Of a DNA stretch of 64,000 nucleotides, positions 51,813 through 63,742 are shown in pieces. The stretch is from Gambelia wislizenii. Its lineage: Eukaryota; Chordata; Lepidosauria; Squamata; Crotaphytidae. Position 1 is the stretch's first letter; the number at the start of each line of letters is the position of its first letter. The stretch spans positions 210,660,645 through 210,724,644 of the forward strand of contig JAUMIR010000005.1 in the NCBI GenBank assembly GCA_030847615.1. The letters are read 5' to 3'. The notes below the pieces were generated by a model. That model was given only the letters and a program-made list of their open reading frames with translations, did no database searches and was not told the origin of the DNA. Both the position numbers and the translations under genes were made by a program.

Positions 51813-52427
51813 GGAGATTATCAGACATGTTAAAAGTGGCATTACATGAACTCCAGGGGATCACTAAAGGGCTCCCTTTTCAGATGACATTGTTCCCCCC
51901 TCGTAATGCACCCATTCTGCTGCTGTTCCACCAGTGCTGCTTTTACTGATGGGAGAAGCCATCAATACAACCCCCTTTCTGTTTCTGTCATGGATTTGAC
52001 AACGACTGAAAAGGTGCCCTGTTTCGCTGGTGAGATCCCAGTGCCAATGGGAGGTCCCTGTCAGAACACTTCCTGGTGAGATCAGGGCATCAAGGTAAGT
52101 GACACACTTTTTAAAAACTTCCCTGGTTTACTTGGAAGTTTTAAAGTGTGCTTTTGTGCTTGCTGTCACTTTTTTTTTTTTTGCTGTATTTTGCTTTTTA
52201 TTTTTGAATTTCCCACGCTCGTGTCTTCTCATGAGAATCTATGGGATTTCACTCCAGGAAGTGAACGGAGATCCATTAGAGCTTCATTCATTCCTGGGCT
52301 GCCCTGTCAATGCTACTAAAGGTAGGCATGAAAAGTTTTGTTATTGTGCCATGACAGGGACGGGACAGGGGTGGGAGAGGAGATTGTGGGACAGGAACAC
52401 TTTTTAAATTCCTGTCTGATAATCTCC
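51813..52427. mobile_element. TIR element, GGAGATTATC ends
   Basis: Ends GGAGATTATCAGACATG and CTGTCTGATAATCTCC, an inverted repeat of 14 bp. The interior holds AGGGGATCACTAAAGGGCTC and GATGGGAGAAGCCATCAATA, which resemble parts of the 36938 element. The 3-bp duplication is not clear (TAG at left, CCA at right). 615 bp, non-coding. Confidence 0.78.
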
Positions 52428-54847
52428 CCAAACTCTTCTTCTGATTTTGTAAATATATATTTTTGGTCAAACAAGATGTGTGGGTATGTGGGGCTGTGCT
52501 TTGTTTTAAATGAGAATTGCTACTTCTGGAATCTTCCAAAAATGGCAGCTCTGCTTTTCTTTTCTTTGCAGGGGTCTGTGAAGGACACAGAAATGGTCAA
52601 GGGATGTATGCACCCTACAGTAGACAATTTTCACCCTTGAGTAATAGGCTGTTGTTATATCAGATGCAATCTCCAGATTGGTCACTATTGCACTAAAGGG
52701 TTTTTTTTTTTAATTTAAAGACTGACACTCATTTTAAGGTATATAGACCTTTTGTTTCCTCACCACCCCCTGCTAAGTAATTTATTTTGCTATCATGTTT
52801 AGACAAAAACAAGTGCCATGACTCAAGCTCTAGTGTCTTTGGAGCTTAGTCATTGTCAATCACACAAGAAAATCTACAATCTGCTCTCATATTGAAATGA
52901 AACACTGCAGAGAGCAAGGCACACGTGTCCAAGGCTGAGTCATGCTCAGCTGTTCACCAGAGCTCAGTGCTGCTAAACAATTAATTTTATGTGATAAAGT
53001 AAAGACTGCTTTATCTTTCTGGTTGCTGTTTTGCTTTTTGAAAGTTTTATCATGACATTCAGCCTGCTGCCAAATCAAGAGAGCATTCTCCTCTTTTGTT
53101 CTTACCACCCAAGCCAAAACTTGAGGCTAGTTTGGGTTCAAGAATTTGTGAATCATAACCATTTTCAGAAGAACAAATGCTAGATAGTAGACTATTAGAG
53201 CATGAGGAAAGCCTGGGGCATGGAAAATCCTGAGAAAGACAAACAAAAAGCCAACTACTAAATATTGGATTTGGACAGTACCATGTGCCCTTAACACCAC
53301 AGTACTGATTGGGTCACCTATCTATTTGTGCAGCAATTGGCATTTTAGTGCTTTCATTGTGTAAAATGTAAGGAGTCAAATCATCTAGACATTTTCCTCT
53401 CCCAACAATACAGTTCTCTTCTTACTCTATAAAATATATAAAAGTTAGGTATCAACTGTCTGTAGTGTATAAAGGATAAGTGTGTTTGTGACAGCATACA
53501 TACTTGGTGTTTCTGTAATGGTGATTTTATGCTTATACCTGAATAGACAAACATCTTGAAGAATGAAGACTCAGGCTAAAGGGATAAACCTGTTCAGCAT
53601 GCATATTTGTGGAATAACCCAAGTGCAGTAGATATTCTCTGAGGAGATATTTGAAATTCAGCCACTTTTATCACTCAGTGATTACTGACAAAATTCCCTC
53701 CATGTAAGTTACTTGTTGCCTGGACATCACCTAGCCCACTGTGATGCTGTTTAAATGTTAAACCACAATACTAAATAAAGAGAGCCAGCAGAGCAGCTTT
53801 GCAAATCAGCCTTAACAGTTTGAGCTGTTAAGGGGGGATTTATGGTATATTGTTGCACAGGATTTCTTCCCCTTCCCTGCTGATGAAGTTGAACCCTAGA
53901 TATTGAACCTTTCTTGGGGGGCGGGGGCGGGAGTGTCAAAAGGAAGGGTTCAGAAGCCAGTGTGTCAAAAACTGTGTATTTTAGACCCAGACTCAGAGAC
54001 CATCTCTTTGACTCTTCAGATATTTGTAGTTACCTTAGATATATTACCTTTATACACACTTCTGCATACTTGAAATACCATTTTTCCCCTTAAAAGCTTG
54101 TTAAGCTTGTTGCTTAGATACCATAAAGATAAGCACCTTAAAATACTTATTACAGAGTGTTTGACATTGGAAAATATCTTTAGACTGTTTACTCCCTGAA
54201 ACATTTCGTGAGATGAGATAACACAAATGCAAAGGCATTTTCCATATTCTCCTGGAGTACAGGTATATGTTCTGTGGCTGACCCTTTACTGTAAAGCACA
54301 TCTAATTGCTCAAAATCTATGAAACTTTGTCCAGTTTGCTCTTTTAAAAGTCATCCATGTCAATACCTGACATGGAAAATGATGACAGAAATTCTGGTAC
54401 TCGTTTCTCCAAAAGGTAAGTGTAACAATCAATGTAGTACCATAGTATGTTCCTTTCCCTAGGTAAAAGGTAAAAGATACTTTAAAAATAATAAAAATAA
54501 AATCCAGCAACAGCTTTTGGGAAGATTTGTGATAAACTGTAGATAGACTAAAAGTCTAAAGGAAAGGCAGATGTGGCCAGATTGGGGTAAAGGCAGCTGT
54601 TTTGAACAAGGAGTGGTCTGATTGCAAACCTGGGGAATCTAATTTGGTACGTGGTGGTGATATTACTAGACCCCTATGGATATATGTGGCAAAAGGCATA
54701 CACCTAGAATTTTGAGCCCAGAAATGTATTTTCCAACATTAGAGCTGAATGGAACTCACAGTTCTTCCACAATACATACATACAGTCCCAGTAACCCCAA
54801 ACTTTATCCTGCCCCCAGGAGTTGTGTGATTTTGTCACTGCTATTGT
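52428..54847. other. Unassigned intergenic sequence
   Basis: About 2.4 kb. Poly-T at 52699-52709 and a G-rich tract at 53916-53930. No classified repeat and no supported exon. Confidence 0.35.
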
Positions 54848-55001
54848 TTGGGCAACCTTTAGCAAGTCACACTCTCTCAGCCTCAGAGGAAAGTAAAGGC
54901 ACCCCCACACACATCTGAACAAATCTTCCAAGAAAACCCTGTGATAGGTTTGCCTGAGCGTCATCATAATTCAGAAATGACTTGAAGGCACACAACAACA
55001 A
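54848..55001 (+). mobile_element. tRNA-derived squamate SINE, tail half
   Basis: TTGGGCAACCTTTAGCAAGT, CACTCTCTCAGCCTCAGAGG, CCCTGTGATAGGTTTGCCTG and GAAATGACTTGAAGGCACAC, then AACAACA. The tRNA-like head is missing. Confidence 0.85.
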
Positions 55002-55086
55002 ATTGTTCACCAATCAGGAGTCAGAAATCCTTGCTGGTTTACTACAAATCAGGTACCAGATCTGTCTTCTGCCAACGTCAGTTAGA

Positions 55087-55403
55087 GCCTTATCACATGA
55101 AGGAAGGGAAATGGCTTTAAAGCCCAAGAGTAGCGCGTCCCGCCTTGCCTTATTGCGTGATGCCTTTATGATTCAGCTGTTTTTCCATTCCAGTCCAATG
55201 GAAAATGGTGGTAAACATGACTCTTTTTGTTAACTAGAAACATCTATTAGCAAAAAGACTCACCTTTACCACCATGTCCCATGGGACTGGAATGGGAGAA
55301 CCACTGAAGCACGCCAACATCATGTGATGGGATGCATCATGCAAGGTGGGATGTGGTACTCTAAGGCTTAATTTCCACTTCCCTTTCCTCATGTGATAAG
55401 CCC
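55087..55403. mobile_element. Fold-back element, GGCTTATCACATGA ends
   Basis: Left arm GCCTTATCACATGAAGGAAG and GGAAATGG pairs with right arm CCACTTCCCTTTCCTCATGT and GATAAGCC. Inner pairing continues (GTAGCGCGTCCCGCCTTGC with GCAAGGTGGGATGTGGTAC; TCCATTCCAGTCC with GGACTGGAATGGGA; AAAAAGAGTC-like with AAAAGACTC). About 317 bp, fold-back over most of its length, non-coding. Confidence 0.82.
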
Positions 55404-55682
55404 CTCAGTTTGTCATATAATCGCATCTGTTGCACAGTTCTTTATGGTGTAGGATCTCTGAACTCTTTTCTCCTGATCATCCTAAATGTATGCTCCACGT
55501 TGCTGCCATTATGTTTTGCTTGAGAGAGCTTCCCTCTCTTTTCTCAGAGCTGTTGCTCTACAGCACAGCTTCAGAAGTCTGATAAAATATTTTAGGAACC
55601 TGGATGCCAGCCATGTGCCAGAAACTGCATACTCCAACTTTAGCAGATGCATGCCATGAAAAATTATACAGCAAACACAATT

Positions 55683-55950
55683 AATTATATTTATATGCTG
55701 CCTTTCTTCTAGATTGGGACTCAAGGTAGCTCACAAAAGAAATCAGTTCAAGCCTGACAATACAATTTTAAAAACCATTAAAACCATCACATTTAAAAAT
55801 AGTAAAACATTATTTTAAAAGCGCACAAAAGCTTTAAAAAAATAAATAAAGCACACAACCCAATAAGATGCCTTCCTGTGAAATATTACATATTAAAAGC
55901 CTGCATAAACAAAAAGGTCTTTGCCTGCTGGTGAAAGGAGAGCAACGTGA
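55683..55950 (-). mobile_element. L2-like LINE 3' region or derived repeat
   Basis: ATTATATTTATATGCTGCCT, GATTGGGACTCAAGGTAGCT, an A-rich body, then AAAAGCCTGCATAAACAAAA and GTCTTTGCCTGCTGGTGAAA. Same family as 41134. Confidence 0.55.
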
Positions 55951-57534
55951 AGATCTGCCTTTAGGACAGTGAACCAAGATGCTGTCCTTGGCTTTCATAT
56001 TAGTAGCTACTTCTTCAACAAGAAAACATTTATTGGAAAGACTTATGCATTAATTAATTAGTTAACATGAAAACATTGAAGTGCATGTTCAAAAATGTGG
56101 GCTTTAAGTCAGCTTTTGATGGTAGCTTCCATGTATGGAATCAACAACAGCAGAAGCTTAATACTGATTTTCCTACTATTTCCCTAGTGAGAGTCTTGAT
56201 TCCTGATCCTATTTTAGCATCCTTAATCCTATTGGAGAATATTTCCCAAGAATTAATCTTCTAATCTGTTATTAGAACCTCAGTCCTAACCATATTCACT
56301 TTGAAATATGCTGATTAGCTTGGATCTGATGATAAATTAAGGACATTCGCAGAAGAAAATATCTCTATCCAAACCTTCCTTCTGAAATCCCCTGGGTACA
56401 GGGCCTGGATGGCTGCATCCAGGCTCAACATCCCTTGGCTAAAAAAAAATTAATAAAAATAATAATAATCTTGAAGTATGGGTGTATGACTTTTGCTACA
56501 GTTGGTGGAAGTCAGGGTTCTAGTAAAAAAAGAAATAAGCCTATCATGCAAGTGTGCTACCATATGGGAGACAAGACAAAACAAAACAGACAAATACCCC
56601 TAAGGCTAAATATTAAAACCATGGCTGGAATGCTATGGAAATATTGTTCCCCTGGACTGATGTACTTGTCACCCAATTATAGTGAGATATACTGAAAACA
56701 ATCTAAATCCATGTTAGAGCAGAATAAACATTTTGAACAGTGAAATGCTGTCCTAGGCACTATGGATTAAATACAGAGACCATGTGCTGATGGTGCAGTT
56801 GAAGAGAGCCTTGTGATTTGGGAGGCAGATTTGTGCTTTTTGGGTGCCTGCCAAAAACAAATAGTCACAGATGGGGCTAGACAAACTTCCCCTCTGGAAA
56901 TTATCCCATAACCAAGGTGGTGCTACTGAACATTCTTCCTTGTGCCATTGCAAAGTGCATATCCTTCACCAATGTAATGCAGATCAAGAATTCTGAAGAT
57001 GATCACAGCTAGAGGAAGGAGTCAGTCATTCATATATCCTGGCACAAGGCCATCGGGGCTTGAATAAGTATGAAAGGGCATCTTGAACCACAAACAAACA
57101 GGAAGCCAGTGCAGATGGAATGGGGATGTAGATTCTATGATCTGAAGAGTGAGTAGCTGAAAGCATTTTGCACTTGTCATGGTTTCTAAATTCTCTTCAG
57201 GGTCACTCCTACATAAAGCGTATTACATTAATTAGGGTCCAGATGGTGGGGGAGACCCTAAAAGAGATGGGATGACTGCAGGCCATTGATAACAGTAATC
57301 TAATTTAGGTGTGAATAAGGGACCTATCATACTTCACAACTGTAGCTCTGGGGTTTTCTAAACAGCGAAAATACTCCTCACAGAACGAGGGCAGAATACA
57401 GACCGTCTTAATGGCATCCCACATCGTTTCACCATATTCAGAAGGAGGGGGACTAAAAATGTCAAAAACTGTGACGGGAAAGCCTTCATAGTTTTTCCTG
57501 GAGTTTTTGAAAAGCTCAGTGAGGAATGTTCATT
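55951..57534. other. Unassigned intergenic sequence
   Basis: An (AAT)n-like stretch lies at 56443-56470. 57322 begins GGGACCTATCATACTTCACA, which resembles one end of the 27968 fold-back element, without a partner. No gene supported. Confidence 0.35.
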
Positions 57535-59331
57535 CACACTTGTTGGGACAAGCAATTTGATTTGAATTGCTTTGCCATAGGAGAGGAAGTGCAAGCTGAA
57601 TGGCTGGATGAGAAGGGGACAGAGAAAAGGCAGAATTACTCAACCCCTTCTTTGCCTCAGTGTTTTCAGAAAAGGAAAAGGAGGACCAACCTGAGGATAA
57701 TGGAACAGAGGACACAATAGGGGAAATCCAGCTCAGAATAAGCAAAGAGGTAGTACAGGAATACCTTCTTAATCTAAATGAATTTAAATCTCCAGGACCA
57801 GATGAACTACATCCAAGAGTATTAAAAGAGCTGGCAAATATAATCTCAGAGCCATTGGCAATAATCTTTGAGAACTCTTGGAGAACAGGAGGAGAACAGA
57901 ACTCTTGGAGAACAGCAGACTGGAGGAGGGCAAATGTCCCCATTTTCAAAAAGGGGAAAAAAGAGGATCCCAACAATTATCGTCCAGTTAGTCTGACATC
58001 AATACCAGGGAAGATTCTAGAGCAGATCATTAAACAGAGAGTCTGTGAACATTTAGAAGGTAATGCCATAATCACAAAAAGTCAACATGGGTTTCAGAGA
58101 AACAAGTCATGCCAGACTAATCTGATCTCTTTTTTTGATAAAGTTACCAGCTTGGTAGATGAAGGGAACGCTGTGGACATCACATACCTTGATTTCAGTA
58201 AGGCCTTTGACAAGGTTCCGCATGACATTCTTGCAAACAAGCGTGTAAAATGTGGGCTAGACAAGTTAACTGTTCAATGGATGTGTCATTGGTTGACCAG
58301 CCGAACCCAAAGGGTGCTCAGCAGTGGCTCCTCTTTGTCTTGGAAAGATGTGACCAGTGGGGTGCCACAGGGTTCTGTCCTGGGCCCAGTGCTATTCAAC
58401 ATCTTTATCAATGACTTGGATGAGGGAATTAGGGGCATACTTACCAAATTTGCAGATGACACCAAATTAGGAGGAGTAGCTAATACCCTGGACTACAGGA
58501 TCAAAATTCAAAATGACCTGGATAGACTGGAGAGCTGGGCCAAAGCTAACAAAATGAAATTCAATATGGAGAAATGTAAAGTACTGCACTTAGGGCAGAA
58601 AAATGAAATGCATAGATATAGGATGGGAGAGACCTGGCTGAACAAGACTACATGTGAAAGGAATCTAGGAGTCCTAGTAGACCACAAGTTGAACATGAGT
58701 CAACAGTGTGATGTGGCAGCTAAAAAGGCCAATGCGATTTTTGGCTGTATCAATAGAAGTACAGTATCTAGATCAAGGGAAGTAATAGTGCCGCTCTATT
58801 CTGCCTTGGTCAGACCTCACCTAGAATACTATGTCCAGTTCTGGGCACCACAATTCAAAAAGGATATGGACAAATTGGAGTATGTCCAGAGAAGGGCAAC
58901 TAAAATGGTGAAAGGTCTGGAAATGATGCCTTATGAGGAGAGACTTAGGGAGCTGGGTATGTTTAGCCTGGAAAAAAGATGGTTAAGAGGTGATATGATA
59001 GCCCTGTTTAAGTATTTGAAGGGATGTCAGGCTGAGGATGGAGCAGGCTTGTTTTCTGCTGCTCCAGAGACTGGAGCACGGAGCAATGGATGCAAGCTCC
59101 AGGAACAGAGCTTCCACCTCAACATTAGGAGGACCTTTTTGACAGTAAGAGCTGTTTGGCAGTGGAACACTCCCTCGGAGCGTGGTGGGGTCTCCTTCCT
59201 TGGAGGTCTTTAAACAGAGGCTGGATTGCCATCTGTCAGGGATGCTTTGATCAAGATTTCCTGCGTGGCAGGGAGTTGGACTGGATGGCCCTCGTGGTCT
59301 CTTACAACTCAACAATTCTATGATTCTATGA
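57535..59331 (+). mobile_element. CR1 LINE, best preserved copy, 5'-truncated
   Basis: Plus-strand CR1 from the region before RT to the terminal octamers (ATTCTATGATTCTATG ending 59331). The 5' end, including the endonuclease, is missing, as is usual for CR1. The ORF is open for 517 codons (57660-59213). Confidence 0.93.
57660..59213 (+). pseudogene. CR1 ORF2, reverse transcriptase region
   Basis: CR1 ORF2 carries an endonuclease and an RT; only the RT and C-terminal part are here, so the start at 57660 is simply the first ATG in the frame. RT motifs by residue: 40-50 KSPGPDELHPRVL; about 95-118 IFKKGKKEDPNNYRPVSLTS; 140-150 SQHGFQRNKSC; about 173-186 [14 protein letters not shown] (first Asp); 230-245 [16 protein letters not shown]; 260-270 [10 protein letters not shown] (F-A-D-D). 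The C-terminal region has [20 protein letters not shown] 27-bp in-frame tandem duplication (AGAACTCTTGGAGAACAG at 57871 and 57898) sits just before the fingers. Near 59165 one missing base shifts the frame, so the last residues and the stop at 59211-59213 are not original. Confidence 0.92.
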
Positions 59332-62254
59332 GCATGGGGGCGGGGATTGCTAACAGGGCAAGTGCCTGCTGCTGTCATGTTGGATTTTCACCTTAGTGGG
59401 CATGATACAACCTTGCCTCAGTGCACGCTCATGTGCATGCCTCTGAGGATTTCATTGCCTTTGTGAGATGCCATCTTAGAGTTCCTCTGTCTGGGAATTC
59501 CCTTAATTGCACCTCCTTTGATCTAGCTGCCCTCACCCTTTGAATTCTACACCCCCTTACAACACAGTCCAAAGGGAGACTGTGGGGGTTTCCTTCTCTA
59601 CTCTCTGCCGCTTGCAGAGATTTTACCTCCCCCTCCCCTCTGTCCCAAAGAGGAGAGAAACGACTGAGCAAGCAAGGCATGTGTACGCATCAGCTAAAGA
59701 AAGATTAGAAAAAGCTTATTTATTCTAAGCAGAGTTCACAACATGCAAATAATTCTCATGAAAAGGCGCATCCCTCCAATGTACGTTCATAGAAGTTACA
59801 GATATAGTTAACATTCAGCCAAGTGGGGAAAATAAACATAATTCCCTAACACAATCTATCTAATACATTTCCTGATCTACTCAGTGACCATCAAGTTCAG
59901 TCTGTTGAATTCAGGGGAGGTTGTGAGCCCGGGCTGTCCAGCCTGTCTCCAACAACCTTCCTCCAGCAGCCTGAGGTTCTCACCCCAGGATGTTCCTCTG
60001 TTGTCTCTCCACCACATAGGCAAGCTTAAGCTCCTTTGCAAAGAGCATGTAAAATATAAGATGTGGTTTGGCCCTGTAACATTTTTTTTTTCAAGTAATG
60101 CAGGGATGAAGGAGTGTGTTGCTAATCTCTGGAGATGCCACACATGCTAGACATAGATATCTATGGTAATTCGACAATCTCACTCAATTCTCCCAGTTAC
60201 CAGGGATGTGGGGGTATTTTGCAGGAAGGACTGTCATATTTTGACAATCTGTTTAGCACATTGATTCTGGGGCAATAACTGCCATCTTGTGACAACCAAT
60301 TTAGCACATAGACTTCTGGCTGGGAGTCTGTGATTGAACTGAGACAGAAGTACTAGAAGGATGAACACCCTATGGAGAGTAAGCATTAAGTAAAGCAACC
60401 TGAAATTGACTTTAATTGACATGCTTTACTGAGTACAACATATAAATTAATCTCCAGAAACAACAGTGCAAAAGCTCCTTAAGAGATTGTCTGTACCCTG
60501 TCTATGAAGTGACTTTTGGTCACAAAAGGAGAGATACTGTACTGCCTCAAATTTCCAAGTGAGTTACTCTGATGCTGCTAATGGTGGTGAAAAATTTATT
60601 ACACTTCTTTTGCTGCTTTTGTTTAAAGTCCCCTTAAGGCCAATAAGGGATGTGGCTTCTATCTTCATCAACTGTCCCTCAAGACCACCTTAAATACTAT
60701 TTGACCAGACACTTGTGATCATAATATCTCTTTAGTTCCTCTGTGTGTGTGTTTTTTTTGGGGGGGGGCATATTTGCCTGATGACTTGCATGATGTATTT
60801 TGTGCTTTTTGGTTGGCGTAATAAAGGTGTCACCATGATGTGTATTTTGGAATGTGTTGTATTTTATAGATTGATTTAGTAAAGACTGAACTTTCCTAAC
60901 AACCTAACTCTGTCCCTGATGTCTACTTGGAAGTAATGCTATGACCATTGTTCTCCAGTCAAGTGTAAACAAAATGGCAATATAAAGATACAAGTCAGCA
61001 AACGTAAGTATAGAAAAGAAGGTGCAGAGTGGCTGCCCATAAGCTCCAGCTAAATTTTCCCTCCCAACCATGCAGTATTCATATACAGAGTACTGCTCAT
61101 ATGCCAAATCCACTACGGCTATTCAGTTTCAAACAAAGTTCTTTCCATACTTTGCATTATATGGAGCCATGGTTTAAAGCATTTTACTGGTCTGAGGCAG
61201 AATAGCAAATGTCACTCCTCCCTGGTGATTCCCCAAGTCAAGGTGCATAGCAATTAAGGGCAGCCAAATTATTTTGGCAGCTGAGGTAAAACAAACAAAA
61301 CAAACCCATAAGCAGCTCTTCTGTTCATTGGCAAGATAAACACACAATAATAAATTAAATCAATATGTGCCAGTCTTCCCTGATATTCCAAACAAGTTGC
61401 CTGAGGCAACTGCCCCACTCTACCTAATGGAAGGACTGTCCCTGTATGCAAATACCAGCTCTTGCCTAGGCTAGAATAGGTGGTGCTGCTTCAGTTTTGC
61501 CTGGACACCATGGGGTAGGGCACAAACTGGCACAATATTGGGACTGAGGTGGTGATATTTTGAAAGAATATGTATTGGATATTATAGCTCAAGTTCTTAT
61601 AGAGTGGAGGTGTCCAAACCCTGGGGGTTCAGAGACCCAGGGCTCTCCAGGGGGTGTATCAACCCCTCCAAATGAAATTGGGTATGATTGAAAGGTCACT
61701 TAATCCCCCATAGATTCTCTGTTTAAACTAGATATATGTGGGGCTTATTTTAGAAGAAAATTGCACCCCCTAGAGGCATGAATTTTCTTTTCTTTTTTTT
61801 TTTTTAAGGCTGGGATTTTCTATTGATCAGTTTACCAGCTAATCTAGTTAACTGTGAGGACAGCAAAATATGGCCCACAAACCACATGTTCCCCAAATCT
61901 CTTCCCTGATACAGGCAGTAGTACTCATATAATGTACCAGGGAACATTGGTTGATAACTATCAATGGGCCTTGTTCAGCATTAATTAGTGCTGCTGTTGA
62001 AAACGATAAGCATCCTTGGTATTTCAAATCTTGCAAATACTGAAATAGAAAATCAAAATGATGTTGTTTTGAACTTCATGGTAGTTGAAACCCATGGGTT
62101 TTGCAAAGTTTAGTCAACTATGTTTATCTGCCAGAACCTCTTTCAGGTGTGTGTGTGCATGTGTGTGTGGCAGGGGTAAGTAAATGTGACTCATGCAGTG
62201 ATAAAATTATAGGGATGGAAATTCTCCTCAATTGCATAGGATTCACCAGATTTT
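59332..62254. other. Unassigned intergenic sequence
   Basis: About 2.9 kb without a classified repeat. Poly-T at 60081-60090, TG/T/G tract at 60743-60768 and poly-T at 61791-61806. Frames of 60-88 codons show no domain. Confidence 0.35.
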
Positions 62255-62325
62255 GAGCCCCACTTTGGGAGGAAAGGCAGGATCTAAATAAAGTGATTGA
62301 CTGACTGACTGATTGATTGATCTTG
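62255..62325 (+). mobile_element. L2-like 3' tail with (TGAC/TGAT)n
   Basis: TTTTGAGCCCCACTTTGGGA and GGAAAGGCAGGATCTAAATA followed by GATTGACTGACTGACTGATT tandem tetramers. Confidence 0.6.
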
Positions 62326-63357
62326 ACATTTAGGAATCCAATAATTCTGCCCCATTTGGGAGTGGGATTCATTCAAATTATATTCCAGAGATGCCCTAGT
62401 GAGTTGTTTTTGAACAGTTTTGCAAGACACTCTCATCTTTTATACATTGCTGTGCACAGCTTCCCTAGTTAGTTTTGAACGAGGGATGTTAGCTATTCAA
62501 AGTGATTTGACATACTTGATTTGATTGATATCCCTGCCCTTTCTCACAGAAGCTCTGGGAAGCCAACAGTATCCAGTATATAACATCACACTATCAAAAC
62601 CATAATTTCCGCACATCTAACATCATAAATTAAAAAGATCTAAAACAGATTACAAACAGCTGCAGCATATCTGTGGAACAGATAATAGACGACAAAAGTT
62701 TGATAAAATACAATAAAAGCAAAACACTATAATTAAAATTAGGCAATGTTCCAGCAAAGAAAGAGGACCAAAGAAGACACATACTGTGGGTAAAATCTAC
62801 ATATGCCAACATATTTATTGATGCAAATTTAGAAATAATTGCTGTAATTTAAACAGAAATACCATATAAAATAGTAGGGAAGGCTTTGACTTGTCCAAGA
62901 AGGTACTAAGTCTTGATGGACAACTTTCAGGCCCTTCTTGGGTTCTTCATCCCAGATCTGCACTTGGCCTCGACAGGCCTTCAAAGGTATAAATCTTTGA
63001 ACAGAGCATCAGTTCCCAGCTGGTGATATGTATATTACCAGCAGAATGCAGAATAGTCCATTTGGGACACAGCATTTTCATCTATGCATTCACTCTGTCT
63101 CAATCCCCATTTTCTCTTACAGGTGTGAGCTGCCATCTCCAACAAAGGCCAAGATGGCAGAGCAGAATGTTCTGCTGGTGTTATTATGCAGGAAGTCCAA
63201 GAAGCGGGATGGCTGCCAGCTAGGTGATGGTGCAAAGAATGCAGAGAAATTCTTCTGGTGCACATCTTGGCCAATCAGCTGCAGTTGGGATCAGAGGGTG
63301 AGGTATGCTGGACTGCCATTTGTCATTTTTTGTTCAGCTTGGGGAAAAAATACAGCC
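62326..63357. other. Unassigned intergenic sequence
   Basis: The part 62527-62710 resembles the A-rich body of the 41134 repeat family on the minus strand. The rest is unclassified. CCATTTTCTCTTACAGGTGT at 63106-63125 looks like a splice acceptor followed by an open frame (to 63378), but nothing else supports an exon. Confidence 0.3.
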
Positions 63358-63425
63358 CTATTTATTTATTTACCGTAATTATTTATTTAATACCCTGCCT
63401 CTCTCCCAATATATTACCCAAAGTG
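63358..63425 (-). mobile_element. L2-like 3' tail
   Basis: TATTTATTTATTTACCGTAA and TACCCTGCCTCTCTCCCAAT, the complement of the tail described at 28576. Confidence 0.55.
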
Positions 63426-63499
63426 TTTTTTGTTTTTTTTAAATGGCTGGTATCCTGTATCAACTGTGATCGAGTCAATAGTGTCACAATCATGACTAA

Positions 63500-63612
63500 G
63501 TTTGTTGTTGTTGTTGTTGTTGTTGTTGTGTGCCTTCAAGTCATTCTGACTTATGGCACACCTAAGGTGAACCTATCACAGAACCTATCACTGTGCATTC
63601 TGACATGATAGT
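63500..63612 (-). mobile_element. SINE tail with (GTT)n
   Basis: About ten GTT units (complement of the ACA tail), then GTGTGCCTTCAAGTCATTCT and GACTTATGGCACACCTAAGG. Only the 3' part of the SINE is present. Confidence 0.85.
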
Positions 63613-63674
63613 TGTTGGCCTGGTTCAGAATGTCTGTGTTTTTAAATAACATTTTATGTCCAGGTTGGTTTATA

Positions 63675-63742
63675 GCATGTTCTACTACTACTACTACAAC
63701 TTCAACAGGAAAGGAAGTTGTAGTAGCAGTAGCAGAACATGC
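63675..63742. repeat. Inverted repeat with 29-bp arms
   Basis: GCATGTTCTACTACTACTAC...AACTTC (63675-63703) pairs with GAAGTTGTAGTAGCAGTAGC...ATGC (63714-63742) with two mismatches and a 10-base loop. The right arm runs into the Penelope-like fragment. Confidence 0.85.

Noticed and set aside
63028..63378. Possible exon after TTTTCTCTTACAG at 63106-63119
   Set aside because: A pyrimidine tract and AG alone are common by chance. No donor site, no homologous domain and no partner exon were found.
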